Assembly: GCA_934511365.1 (NCBI GenBank)
Contig: CAKSWC010000004.1
Coordinates: 1-64,000, forward strand
Source of the DNA: an uncultured Eubacteriales bacterium
GTDB taxonomy: Bacteria > Bacillota > Clostridia > Oscillospirales > Acutalibacteraceae
DNA: 64,000 nt
Reading direction: 5' to 3'
Numbering within the stretch: the stretch's first letter is position 1; each line of letters opens with the position of its first letter. Positions 7,363 to 16,012 of the stretch are shown in pieces. The notes beneath the pieces were generated by a model that made no database searches, was not told the origin of the DNA, and saw nothing but the letters and a program-made list of their open reading frames with translations. The translations under genes and the position numbers were made by a program.

Positions 7363-9114
7363 ATGGAAAATATGCTTAACATTAAAATCAATGGAATGTC
7401 CTATACCGTTCCCTACGGTACGACCATTCTCGAAGCAGCAAGAACGGCGGGAATTGAAATTCCGACCCTTTGCTTTCTCAAGGATATCAACGAAATAGGC
7501 GCGTGCCGAATCTGCATGGTTGAGGTCAAGGGCGCAAGAAGCCTCGTTGCCGCCTGTGTCTATCCCATTGAAAGAGAAGGAACGGAGATTTTTACCAACA
7601 CAAAAAAGGTTCGCGATTCAAGGAAAAAGACTCTTGAGCTTATTCTTTCAACTCATGACAAAAGATGTCTCTCCTGCGTGCGCAGCGGAACGTGCGAGCT
7701 TCAGCAGCTTTGCAAGGAATTCGGCGTTGACGATGAAAACCGCTTTGAGGGCGCGATGGTTCACTATAATTTTGACGATTCCGCCGCTCATATGGTCAGA
7801 GACAACAACAAGTGCATCCTTTGCCGCCGCTGCATTGCCGCCTGCGACCAGCAGGGAATTTCGGTCATCGGAGCGAACGCAAGAGGCTTTGACACTCACA
7901 TTTCAACCGCCTTTGACAAGGATCTTGCGGACGTTTCCTGCATCTCCTGCGGCCAGTGCATAGTCAACTGCCCGACGGGAGCCATTGTTGAAAAGGATGA
8001 TACCGACAAGGTTCTTGAGGCTATCAACGACCCGGAGAAGTTCGTTATCGTTAACACGGCTCCGTCTATCAGAGCAACGCTCGGCGAGGCTTTCGGAATG
8101 CACATCGGAACGAATGTTGAAGGAAAAATGGTTGCCGCTCTGCGCAGACTCGGCTTTGACAGGGTTTTTGACACCGACTTTGCCGCCGACCTCACGATTA
8201 TTGAGGAGGCCAACGAGCTTATTGACCGCATTTCCAACGGCGGCGTCCTTCCGATGATCACCTCCTGCTCACCGGGCTGGATAAAGTATTGCGAACACTA
8301 CTTCCCGGATCAGCTTGATCATCTTTCCTCGTGCAAATCTCCGCAGCAGATGTTCGGTGCGGTGATGAAAACCTATTACGCCGAAAAGATGGGTATTGAC
8401 CCGAAAAACATGGTCGTTGTCGGCGTTATGCCCTGCACGGCAAAGAAGTTTGAAACAAAGCGTGGCGGAGAGGCGGCGTCCGGATATCCGGATGTTGACA
8501 TTGCAATCACCACAAGGGAGCTTGCAAGAATGATAGACAGCGCCGGAATCTATTTCAGACACCTTCCGGACGAAGAGTTTGACAGACCGTTCGGCGAGTC
8601 CACCGGCGCGGCAACAATTTTCGGAGCGACCGGCGGAGTTATGGAGGCCGCTTTGAGAACAGCCGTTGAAAGGCTCACCGGAAAAGAGCTTGAATCCGTT
8701 GATTTTACCGAGGTTCGCGGCATGAACGGAATCAAGGAGGCCGAATATGATGTTAACGGAAAAAAGATAAAGGTTGCCGTTGCAAGCGGCACCAAAAACG
8801 CCAAAATCCTCATGGACAAGGTCAGAAGCGGAGAGAGCGAGTATCTCTTCATTGAAATTATGGGCTGCCCGGGCGGCTGCATCAACGGAGGCGGCCAGCC
8901 GATTCAGCACGCCGTTGTCAGAAACTTTGTTGACCTCAAGGCAAGAAGAGCCGAGGCTCTCTATAAAGCGGACGCAGACAACCCGAAGAGGAAGTCTCAC
9001 GAAAACGAGTCGATAAAGCTGCTTTACAAGGAGTTCCTCGGTGAGCCGGGAAGCCACAAGGCTCATGAAGTTCTTCACACCTTCTATTGCGCAAGGCCGA
9101 TGTTTAAAAAATAA
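7363..9114 (+). CDS. hndD: [FeFe] hydrogenase catalytic subunit
   Basis: 583 residues, modular M3-type. N-terminal plant-type [2Fe-2S] (Cys37, 48, 51, 65); His-ligated [4Fe-4S] (HDKRCLSC, His98, Cys102, 105, 111); two [4Fe-4S] (Cys151-161 and Cys193-203); then the H-cluster domain. H-cluster motifs: L1 TSCSPGW (Cys302), L2 MPCTAKK (Cys358), L3 IMGCPGGCINGGGQP (Cys502, 506). L1 has Ser in place of the second Cys of the usual TSCCP doublet. It makes or consumes H2 in the cytoplasm, joined to NAD(P)H and ferredoxin through hndA/C. Maturases HydE/F/G are not in the window. ATG lies seven bases after GGAGGTA. Confidence 0.96.
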   Translation: MENMLNIKINGMSYTVPYGTTILEAARTAGIEIPTLCFLKDINEIGACRICMVEVKGARSLVAACVYPIEREGTEIFTNTKKVRDSRKKTLELILSTHDKRCLSCVRSGTCELQQLCKEFGVDDENRFEGAMVHYNFDDSAAHMVRDNNKCILCRRCIAACDQQGISVIGANARGFDTHISTAFDKDLADVSCISCGQCIVNCPTGAIVEKDDTDKVLEAINDPEKFVIVNTAPSIRATLGEAFGMHIGTNVEGKMVAALRRLGFDRVFDTDFAADLTIIEEANELIDRISNGGVLPMITSCSPGWIKYCEHYFPDQLDHLSSCKSPQQMFGAVMKTYYAEKMGIDPKNMVVVGVMPCTAKKFETKRGGEAASGYPDVDIAITTRELARMIDSAGIYFRHLPDEEFDRPFGESTGAATIFGATGGVMEAALRTAVERLTGKELESVDFTEVRGMNGIKEAEYDVNGKKIKVAVASGTKNAKILMDKVRSGESEYLFIEIMGCPGGCINGGGQPIQHAVVRNFVDLKARRAEALYKADADNPKRKSHENESIKLLYKEFLGEPGSHKAHEVLHTFYCARPMFKK

Positions 9115-9167
9115 TGACCGACGGTCTTCCGCATTCAGAAAAGGCCTGAGAGCATACTGAAACCGCC

Positions 9168-9226
9168 AAAGACTATGTCTCACATTTTGCATTGCAAAGC
9201 CTGATGTTCTGTGGGATATAGTCTTT
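9168..9226 (+). repeat. Palindromic hairpin repeat, copy 1
   Basis: A 59-nt element whose ends form a 17-bp stem (AAAGACTATGTCTCACA with TGTGGGATATAGTCTTT, two G-U pairs), followed by GTTTTTG. A second copy lies at 47028-47084 in the opposite orientation. It sits after hndD and can act as its intrinsic terminator. The remaining gap to mscS (9227-9416) holds AT-rich sequence and no ORF with a ribosome site. Confidence 0.8.
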
Positions 9227-9416
9227 GTTTTTGCGCCCCGGGCGGCCGATAAACGCAAATTTTCATGAAAATGCCTGCGCTCCGATTAACCGGCGGTGCT
9301 TTTCAAACGGGGGTTGATTACCCGCGGCTAACAACTTTAATTTTCCTCACGGTTATTATTTTTCAGCCGTACTATGTTAATATATGAAAGACTTAAAAAA
9401 AAAGGAGAGTTAAAAA

Positions 9417-10337
9417 ATGACCGGACTCAGACTTCTGGAGCTTGGCATTGAAAAAGCCGAGTCCACCACCAATCCCCTGCTTGACGCGAGCGGTCAGTTC
9501 GTAAATCCCGAGGAGGCCGTCCGCAACTTCAGTACCCTTTGGAAGCAATGGGATCTTGTTAACAAATTTTTTGATAAGCTCCCGACAATCATCATCGCCG
9601 TTGTTGTGATTATCATTGGCCTCTGGCTTTCAAAGCTGATTTCAAAGCTTGCAACAAAGGCCATGAAGTCACAGAATGTTGACCCAACGGTTTATAAATT
9701 CATTGCGCGTATGATTTCCGCTTTTGTGAAGCTGATTTTCTTCCTTACTGCGCTTTCAATGTTCATCAAAATTACCTCAATTCTTGCCGCGTTCAGTGCT
9801 GTCGGCGTTGCAATCGGCCTCGGCCTTCAAGACAGCGTTGCGCAATGCGCAAGCGGCGTTCAAATCCTTCTCAACCACCCGTTCAAAAACGGCGATTTTA
9901 TTGAAGTTGGCGGCCTTGCCGGAAACATTTCGGAAATACGCTTCATGAACACAATAATCACAACCGCAGACAACAAACGCATTATTATTCCCAACTCCGA
10001 TCTGACCAAAAACCACATTGTCAACTACTCGGCCGAAAAAGAACGCCGCGTTGATCTGACGTTCTCAATAGGCTATGACGATGACATCACAAAAGCAAAG
10101 TCCGTTATCCTGGAAACGGCAACACAAAATTCCGCCGTTCTTCAGGATCCGGCACCGGTTGTCTATGTCAACTCCCACGGCGCAAGCGCGGTTGAGCTGA
10201 CCGTGAGACTCTGGTGTCTCAACGCCGATTATTGGAACGTATATTTTGCAATGCAGGAGAGCGTTAAGCTTGCCTTTGACAAAAACAAAATCAACATTCC
10301 TTATGATCAGCTCGATGTCCACATTGTTGAAAAATAA
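9417..10337 (+). CDS. mscS: Small-conductance mechanosensitive channel, MscS family
   Basis: 306 residues, near the length of E. coli MscS. A ~45-residue N-terminal segment precedes three membrane helices (TIIIAVVVIIIGLWL; a second near residue 100; and the Gly/Ala-rich pore helix AVGVAIGLGLQDSVAQ). The conserved beta-domain follows (PFKNGDFIEV, IRFMNTIITTADNKR, IIPNSDL). It opens at high membrane tension to release solutes on osmotic downshock. ATG follows AAGGAGAG. It is in the same direction as the CDF gene 63 bp downstream. Confidence 0.93.
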   Translation: MTGLRLLELGIEKAESTTNPLLDASGQFVNPEEAVRNFSTLWKQWDLVNKFFDKLPTIIIAVVVIIIGLWLSKLISKLATKAMKSQNVDPTVYKFIARMISAFVKLIFFLTALSMFIKITSILAAFSAVGVAIGLGLQDSVAQCASGVQILLNHPFKNGDFIEVGGLAGNISEIRFMNTIITTADNKRIIIPNSDLTKNHIVNYSAEKERRVDLTFSIGYDDDITKAKSVILETATQNSAVLQDPAPVVYVNSHGASAVELTVRLWCLNADYWNVYFAMQESVKLAFDKNKINIPYDQLDVHIVEK

Positions 10338-10352
10338 TCAGTTATTAATTTT

Positions 10353-10377
10353 GCACGCTTGCGCCTCGCAGGCGTGC
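10353..10377 (+). other. Short hairpin between mscS and CDF gene
   Basis: GCACGC (10353-10358) pairs with GCGTGC (10372-10377), with an inner TGCG/CGCA stem. No U-tract follows, so it may only attenuate or stabilise the transcript. It ends 24 bases before the CDF start codon. Confidence 0.4.
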
Positions 10378-10400
10378 GCCGCTATTGCGAGGTTTTGCAA

Positions 10401-11567
10401 ATGTTCAAGCAACTTGTTCGGCTGTTTGTTAAAGACAGCGAAAGAACCCACAGCGCCGTTGTGCGCGAAAGATACGGAATGCTCAGCGGAATTACGGGAA
10501 TAATTGTCAATGTTCTTCTTGCCGCAGCAAAGTTCATAATCGGAACGGCGAGCCACAGCATTGCAATCACCGGCGATGCACTCAACAACCTTTCCGACGC
10601 CGGCTCAAATGTGGTCACGCTCGTCGGCTTCAGAATGGCCGGCGCAAAACCGGACAAGGAGCATCCGTTCGGCCACGGCAGGATTGAATATGTTGCCGCA
10701 CTCGTTGTTGGCTTCATTGTTGAAATGATGGGCTTTGAGCTTATCAAGTCTTCGATTGAAAAAATCAAAAATCCCGAGCCGTCCGTCTTTTCGTGGGCGG
10801 CGTGCGCCGTTTTGCTGCTTTCAATCGGCGGTAAAATCTGGCTTGCGCTTTTTAACCGCTATCTCGGAAAAAAAATTGACTCTCCGGCAATGAGTGCTGT
10901 TGTTGCAGACAGCATAAGCGACACCGCAGCAACCGCCTCAACGCTGCTTGCGCTCATTCTTTCTCAATTCACGTCTTTCCCGGTTGACGGCGTTTTCGGA
11001 ATTGTTGTTGCGCTATTCATAATGTATTCCGGTCTTGGAATACTAAAGGAAACCATTGGAATCCTGCTCGGTACTCCGCCGTCAAAAAAGCTTGTTGATT
11101 CCCTTCGCTCATTCATTCTGAGCCATGACGGCATAATCGGAATCCATGACCTTGTTATTCACTCCTACGGCGCTTCAAAATTTTTTGCGTCAGTCCACGC
11201 AGAAGTTCCCTCAACCGTTGACATCCTTAAAGCACACGACACCATTGACCTCATTGAACGCGAGGTTTTGAAAAAATTTTCAATCCAGCTTGTTATTCAC
11301 ATGGATCCGCTTGTTGTTAACGATGAACGGGTTGATGAACTCCACTCCCTCGTTTCCGCGCAATGCCGAAAAATTGACCCGGCGCTCCAGATTCATGACT
11401 TCAGGGTTGTTGACGGCCCAACCCACACAAATCTTATCTTTGACCTTGTTATTCCGTTTGACTTCAAATACTCCGAAAAACAGACAAAAGAACTCTTGAG
11501 CGAAAAAATCAGAGAGCAGAACGAAAATTATTATGCGGTTATAACCACCGAATCAAGCTATAGCTGA
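10401..11567 (+). CDS. Cation diffusion facilitator (metal/proton antiporter)
   Basis: 388 residues from ATG 10401; an in-frame upstream extension would run through the hairpin and has no ribosome site. CDF fold with about six helices and a C-terminal cytoplasmic metallochaperone-like domain (GVFGIVVALF... VVDGPTHTN). The binding-site motif in helix 2 reads NNLSD (N-x3-D) and in helix 5 DSISD (D-x3-D). This N/D/D/D set differs from the D/D/H/D of zinc transporters and points, tentatively, to Mn2+ or a related metal. It exports divalent metal from the cytoplasm. The ribosome site CGAGG is moderate. Confidence 0.9.
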   Translation: MFKQLVRLFVKDSERTHSAVVRERYGMLSGITGIIVNVLLAAAKFIIGTASHSIAITGDALNNLSDAGSNVVTLVGFRMAGAKPDKEHPFGHGRIEYVAALVVGFIVEMMGFELIKSSIEKIKNPEPSVFSWAACAVLLLSIGGKIWLALFNRYLGKKIDSPAMSAVVADSISDTAATASTLLALILSQFTSFPVDGVFGIVVALFIMYSGLGILKETIGILLGTPPSKKLVDSLRSFILSHDGIIGIHDLVIHSYGASKFFASVHAEVPSTVDILKAHDTIDLIEREVLKKFSIQLVIHMDPLVVNDERVDELHSLVSAQCRKIDPALQIHDFRVVDGPTHTNLIFDLVIPFDFKYSEKQTKELLSEKIREQNENYYAVITTESSYS

Positions 11568-11650
11568 TATGATTTTTGACGATAACCGACCTTTTTCGCT
11601 TTTTTGTTATATTGTGCTAAATAAAATTCCCTGACAAAATTTTATTTTTG

Positions 11651-11679
11651 TTGACAAGTTTCGGCATTTCTATTGCTAT
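11651..11679 (+). promoter_or_regulatory. Possible promoter of prs
   Basis: A perfect TTGACA (11651-11656) is followed after 17 bp by TGCTAT, a weak -10. It lies ~95 bp before the prs start, within a 207-bp gap that otherwise shows nothing. Confidence 0.4.
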
Positions 11680-11774
11680 CTCACGCCTAAAACAGTAGAA
11701 TTAATTTGTATCGTTTTTGGCGGACAGTGTTGTCCGCCCGGCTTTTTAAGAGAGATTTTCAGGGGGTATTTATT

Positions 11775-12974
11775 ATGTCAGCTTTGAACCGAGACGGAGT
11801 GACCAGCGTTCCCCAGGGACGCCTTGGAATTATTGCCATGAGAGGCAGCGAGGCCTTTGCGCAGAAAATTAACGACTATATTGTCGGCTGCCGCAGAGAG
11901 GTTAAGTCCGAACACAAAAACTCAATATATTTTGAAGGCTATCAGAAGGATTCATATCTCATTGATGTTTCGCTTCCGCGTTTTTCAACCGGCGAGGGCA
12001 AGGGCGTTGTCTGCGAAACCGTCAGAGGATATGACCTTTTTATTATTGCCGACTGCTTCAATTACAACGTAACATACCGGATGTATGACATCAAGGACGC
12101 GGACGGAAAACCGCTTGACGTTCCGATGAGTCCGGACGATCATTTTGCCGACCTTAAAAGAGTCATCTCCGCCTGCGCAGGCAAGGCAAGAAGAATCACC
12201 GTCATCATGCCGATGCTTTATGAGGGCAGGCAGCACAAGCGCTCCGCAAGGGAATCGCTCGACTGTGCGCTCGCTTTGCAGGAGCTTGAAAACATGGGCG
12301 TTTCAAATATCATCACTTTTGACGCCCACGACCCGAGAGTTCAAAACGCAATAAGAATCAGCTTTGAAAGCGTTTCACCCACCTATCAAATGATTAAAGC
12401 TCTTGCAAAAAGCGTTAACAATGACATCAAATTCCTCCCCGAAAGAACCATGATGATCTCTCCCGACGAGGGCGGAATGAGCCGCTGCGTCTATTATTCA
12501 CAAGTTCTCGGAATTGAGCTTGGAATGTTCTATAAGCGCCGCGATTACTCAAGAGTTGTCAACGGCCGCAACCCGATTCTTGCGCACGAATTTCTTGGAG
12601 ACAATGTTGAAGGCAAGGACGTTATTGTTGTTGATGACATGATTTCAAGCGGAGACAGCATTATTGACGTCTGCCGCCAGCTCAAAGGTCTTAAAGCGAA
12701 AAGGATTTTTGTTTTTGCTACCTTTGGCCTTTTCACCTCCGGTCTTGAGCGTTTTGACGAGGCTTATAAAGATGGACTTTTCAACAAGATTTTCACAACG
12801 AACCTCGTCTATACTCCCGAGGAACTCATTGACAGAGAGTGGCACGGAAATGTTGATATGTCAAAATACTGCGCATTCATTATTGACACGCTCAACCACG
12901 ATGAATCCGTCAGCGTTTTCCTTGATCCGGTTCAAAAAATCAATGACTACATGAAAGATTACAACCTTAAATAA
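11775..12974 (+). CDS. prs: Ribose-phosphate pyrophosphokinase (PRPP synthetase)
   Basis: 399 residues from ATG 11775, which has AGGGGGT seven bases upstream; in-frame codons further upstream lack any site. It makes PRPP from ribose 5-phosphate and ATP for nucleotide, His and Trp synthesis. The family signs are ITFDAHDPRVQNAI (catalytic flexible-loop region of the Prs fold) and the PRPP-binding loop VIVVDDMISSGDSI. It is longer than the ~315-residue standard Prs, as in a clostridial branch with extra N-terminal and central segments. Monocistronic, ended by a strong terminator. Confidence 0.9.
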   Translation: MSALNRDGVTSVPQGRLGIIAMRGSEAFAQKINDYIVGCRREVKSEHKNSIYFEGYQKDSYLIDVSLPRFSTGEGKGVVCETVRGYDLFIIADCFNYNVTYRMYDIKDADGKPLDVPMSPDDHFADLKRVISACAGKARRITVIMPMLYEGRQHKRSARESLDCALALQELENMGVSNIITFDAHDPRVQNAIRISFESVSPTYQMIKALAKSVNNDIKFLPERTMMISPDEGGMSRCVYYSQVLGIELGMFYKRRDYSRVVNGRNPILAHEFLGDNVEGKDVIVVDDMISSGDSIIDVCRQLKGLKAKRIFVFATFGLFTSGLERFDEAYKDGLFNKIFTTNLVYTPEELIDREWHGNVDMSKYCAFIIDTLNHDESVSVFLDPVQKINDYMKDYNLK

Positions 12975-12986
12975 ACAAATAAACAC

Positions 12987-13027
12987 AAAAGCTGTTACGA
13001 AGCACACGCTTCGTAACAGCTTTTTTT
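12987..13027 (+). terminator. Terminator of prs (shared with convergent gene)
   Basis: A perfect 13-bp stem GCTGTTACGAAGC / GCTTCGTAACAGC with an ACAC loop is followed by seven Ts. On the other strand the flanking AAAA gives a short U-run, so it may also stop the convergent gene ending at 13036. Confidence 0.93.
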
Positions 13028-13035
13028 GATAATAA

Positions 13036-13785
13036 TCATTCTTCAGTGGGAGCATCTTCAGGAAGAATATCGTCCGTTGTGTTTTCCTCCTTGCGGACGA
13101 TTGCAATCGGCGTCTGCTGAGAGCTTTGGCCAAGGGGGTTATCCTCAAAAACACTCTTGCAGAAATCAATTTCAAGCGCTTCATCGCTTCTTCCGAGGAT
13201 TTCTCTGCCGATATCGTTAGCGTCCATAACAACAACCTTGCAGCCGGTGTGCTTTTCAAGGTCGGCGGCAACATCGTTCGGCTTGAACGGTGCAAGCTTT
13301 GCATAGTGGTTATACGGCGGAAGAGTGCAGTCGCACGGGCCGTCAATCGCACGGGCTTTTTCGCCAACGATTTTATAGAACACGCCCCTGATACCGAACG
13401 GCTTTGTTACCGCAGAGCAAAAAGCGGCAAAAAGGATTTTCGGTGCGCCAACATCGCGCAGCGCAAGTTCCATTGTCCACGGACTTCCAAGTCCGATTCC
13501 GTAAGGTGATTTATAAACAAACTTGCAAAGGAACTTTGCAAGCCGCGAGGGCTTGATGTCATCAATATCAAACGCCCTGCCCTGGCTTATGGCAACAATT
13601 TTTTCACTGATGAAAATCATGTCGCCCTCTTTGATGAACGGCATAACGTATTCGTCCATGATATCAGTGAGAACGTCGCCTTTATAAACAACCTTTGTCT
13701 TAACGGGAAAGCGGCAGAATGTTCCCCAATCGGTAGTTATTTTAAGCTTTTTTTCGGGATTCGGCCTGAGAGAAGTCATGTCCAT
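13036..13785 (-). CDS. CofE-like (coenzyme F420-0:L-glutamate ligase family) protein
   Basis: 249 residues. It matches the F420-0:gamma-glutamyl ligase fold: an N-terminal strand-rich segment (GDMIFISEKIVAISQGR), the GIGLGSPWTMELALRD region and AIDGPCDCTLPPYN. The family adds glutamate to F420-0 in archaea and actinobacteria, but many Clostridia carry an orphan copy without other F420 genes, and none are seen here. The true substrate is therefore unknown. ATG 13785 is preceded by AAAGGAAG. A good promoter lies 128 bp upstream, so the 5' leader is long. Confidence 0.8.
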   Translation of the reverse strand: MDMTSLRPNPEKKLKITTDWGTFCRFPVKTKVVYKGDVLTDIMDEYVMPFIKEGDMIFISEKIVAISQGRAFDIDDIKPSRLAKFLCKFVYKSPYGIGLGSPWTMELALRDVGAPKILFAAFCSAVTKPFGIRGVFYKIVGEKARAIDGPCDCTLPPYNHYAKLAPFKPNDVAADLEKHTGCKVVVMDANDIGREILGRSDEALEIDFCKSVFEDNPLGQSSQQTPIAIVRKEENTTDDILPEDAPTEE

Positions 13786-13912
13786 ATATTAAAAACTTCC
13801 TTTCGTTTTATATGTTATTCTGGCACCGAAGCCGGCTGAAATATACAAAAGAATGAGATTTTGTCTGAGTCATCCGGCACACAGTTAAATTTTTCTTGTC
13901 TCCTGAAAGTAT

Positions 13913-13940
13913 ATTATACCGCATTGGCGGAATTTGTCAA
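13913..13940 (-). promoter_or_regulatory. Promoter of cofE-like gene
   Basis: TTGACA (13940-13935), 16-bp spacer, TATAAT (13918-13913) on the minus strand. The ~120-nt untranslated leader to the start codon has some inverted GCCGG/CCGGC sequence but no riboswitch I recognise. Confidence 0.85.
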
Positions 13941-13958
13941 GCCAATAGGGTAAAGTGT

Positions 13959-13990
13959 AAAAGGCTGTTCCAAAATTACCCGGAACAGCC
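13959..13990 (-). terminator. Terminator of the Big2-domain gene
   Basis: GGCTGTTCC / GGAACAGCC, a 9-bp stem followed on the minus strand by TTTTAC. It lies ~150 bp after the stop of the gene at 14141. The stretch 13991-14140 between them holds no ORF; it has only minor inverted repeats. Confidence 0.8.
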
Positions 13991-14140
13991 TCTAATATTG
14001 GGTAACAGCAATTAAATGAGGAGCGCAAATCTTGACGGTATATTTCCGCCGCCTCACACAACCGAGCTCTTGCTTACGGCAACAAGCAATGCGTTGCCTG
14101 CTATAATCCGACGAAAAAGCTCATCGCCAATAGCGGTTAC

Positions 14141-15733
14141 TTAATACTTAAAAACGTAATAATCCCTCGTTGTAATATCGGCAGAGAAGTTTGTGTCAAC
14201 TCTGAACGTCTGCGGAGCGGTAACCGTAAGATTAGTAAGCCGTCCGCGGTTGTCAACCTTTGCGGTGACCTCGGTTCCGGTATAGGTTATTGTGATTTTG
14301 GCAAGGTCCTCATCGTCCGCAATCTGATAAACCGAAAGATTCAGCGGCTTTGAAACAGCTTTGTTGTATACGCTTGTGTTGCTGCCGGTTCCGCTGAAGT
14401 GCGCCTTCTCCTTCTTCAGCTTCATTTTGATAATGTAGCCGCTGCCGTCCTTTTTGGCCGAAGCACTTGCAACACCGGCACTGTCAAGACTGCATGACTG
14501 GAAAAGTGGCGGAATGAACGCCGTGGGCTTGTTCTCCTTTTCGGTGAGTCCGTTTTTGAAGGTATAGCTGTTTTCCGCATCCTTGAAGAACAATTCAAGC
14601 ATAATGGTAAAAATAATCTTGTTCTTTGTGTCGGTTGCTCTTGTTATGCGGAATGTTGGGTCATTTGAAACGGTGAGTTTAAAGTTCTTCGCCGCCTTGG
14701 CCTTGTTCACAGCCTCGCAGTACGCTTCAACAATGTTCTCCTTTCCGGTGGGCGCAGAAAGGCTTGTTACCCTGACTGTGACCTTGCAGTTGAGCTTGAA
14801 GCCGTTTTTGATTGCGGTGATTGTTGCGGTTCCGGCGCCTTTTCCGGTAACAACACCTTTTGAGTTCACCGTTGCAATCTTCGGGTTGCTGCTTTTCCAT
14901 GTGACCTTTCCGCTGCCGCCGGTCACAGTGAGCTTTTGGGAATCCCCGGCCTCAAGCGTGAGCGAGGAACGGCTCAGCATATGAGTATAGACATTGACCT
15001 TGCAGGAAAGCTTGTAACCGTTGAGCGTTGCGGTAACAGTCGCCTTACCGATCTTCTTTCCGCGCAGCGTTCCGTTTGAATTGACTGTTACAACGGAAGG
15101 ATTTGAACTTTTCCATTTTGCCTTTTCGGTTCCGCCGTTGATGCGCAGTCTTGTTTTTCCGCCGACCTGAAGATTGACGGACGTTTTTTTGAACGCAGGC
15201 TTCAAAACGGTAACCTTGCACTGCATTGAAACGCCGTTCCTTGTTGCGGTAACGGTTGCTTTTCCGGGCTTACGCGCCGTGATAAGGCCGTTTTTATTAA
15301 CAGAGACAACCTTTTTGTTGCTCGTTTTCCACGTTGTTTTTCCGCTTCCGCCGTTGACCTCAAGGGTATATTGCCGACCGAGATAAAGCGACTTGGTTCG
15401 GCAGCTTAAAAACGGAGCAACAACGCGGACTTTATAGCTGAAAGTGTAACCTTCAATTTCAACCATTATTGTTGCATTGCCCTGCGACCGGGCGCGAACG
15501 GTTCCGTCCGGGTCAACGGATGCAACGCTTTCATCACTGCTGAGCCAGAGAGCAGAAGATGTGTCCGCACCGGCCGGCACCGTTTTAATCTTTCTTTTAT
15601 AAGTTTTTCCGAGGAAGATGTCCTGTTCCTCGGTCGTGAGCGAATATGTAACCTCTGCCGCCTGCGCAGCGGTGCATAAACCGACCGAAAGAACCAAAAC
15701 CAGCGCGGCAAAAAGCGAAACAATCCTTTTCAT
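14141..15733 (-). CDS. Secreted protein with four Ig-like (Big2) repeats
   Basis: 530 residues. A signal peptide (MKRIVSLFAALVLVLSVGL, cleavage near AQA-AE) is followed by four bacterial Ig-like group 2 repeats (~80 residues each) up to ~residue 325. They share the cores W-K-S-S-N-P/K, V-(N)-x-x-G and GKATVTAT. A ~200-residue C-terminal region rich in Lys/Ser/Thr has no family I recognise. No LPXTG or lipobox is visible, so how it is held at the surface is unclear. Start ATG with GGGAGGTT upstream. Big2 domains commonly act as spacers in adhesins and surface enzymes; the actual role is unknown. Confidence 0.88.
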   Translation of the reverse strand: MKRIVSLFAALVLVLSVGLCTAAQAAEVTYSLTTEEQDIFLGKTYKRKIKTVPAGADTSSALWLSSDESVASVDPDGTVRARSQGNATIMVEIEGYTFSYKVRVVAPFLSCRTKSLYLGRQYTLEVNGGSGKTTWKTSNKKVVSVNKNGLITARKPGKATVTATRNGVSMQCKVTVLKPAFKKTSVNLQVGGKTRLRINGGTEKAKWKSSNPSVVTVNSNGTLRGKKIGKATVTATLNGYKLSCKVNVYTHMLSRSSLTLEAGDSQKLTVTGGSGKVTWKSSNPKIATVNSKGVVTGKGAGTATITAIKNGFKLNCKVTVRVTSLSAPTGKENIVEAYCEAVNKAKAAKNFKLTVSNDPTFRITRATDTKNKIIFTIMLELFFKDAENSYTFKNGLTEKENKPTAFIPPLFQSCSLDSAGVASASAKKDGSGYIIKMKLKKEKAHFSGTGSNTSVYNKAVSKPLNLSVYQIADDEDLAKITITYTGTEVTAKVDNRGRLTNLTVTAPQTFRVDTNFSADITTRDYYVFKY

Positions 15734-15906
15734 TCCAAGAACCTCCCATTGGTTTTTTTGAATACACTGCTATTTTATCACACATTCAAAAAAAAGAAAA
15801 GACCCCAATTTATTCATATAACGAACGCCCGCGCATTATTTGAACGCATTTACGCGCGATAACAAAAATTGTGGCCGGATATCAAAACTTTCCGTTGTTT
15901 TCAACA

Positions 15907-15936
15907 TTGACACACTTTCATAATATGTAGTATACT
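15907..15936 (+). promoter_or_regulatory. Promoter of serC-serA
   Basis: TTGACA (15907-15912), 18-bp spacer, TATACT (15931-15936), with the start codon 77 bp further on. Confidence 0.8.
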
Positions 15937-16012
15937 TTTTTCAATCACACCGCCTGTCCGGTAATCGACCGGTTCCGCGGTGGAAAAATCTTTTTTCAAG
16001 AGGTGTTTCAAA

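Noticed and set aside
8269..9258. 329-codon open frame antisense to hndD
   Set aside because: It lies opposite a gene with full hydrogenase motifs, has no ribosome site and its protein is low in recognisable features; it is a codon-bias shadow.
10353..10377. Intrinsic terminator between mscS and the CDF gene
   Set aside because: The hairpin has no U-tract and the genes are co-directional and close.
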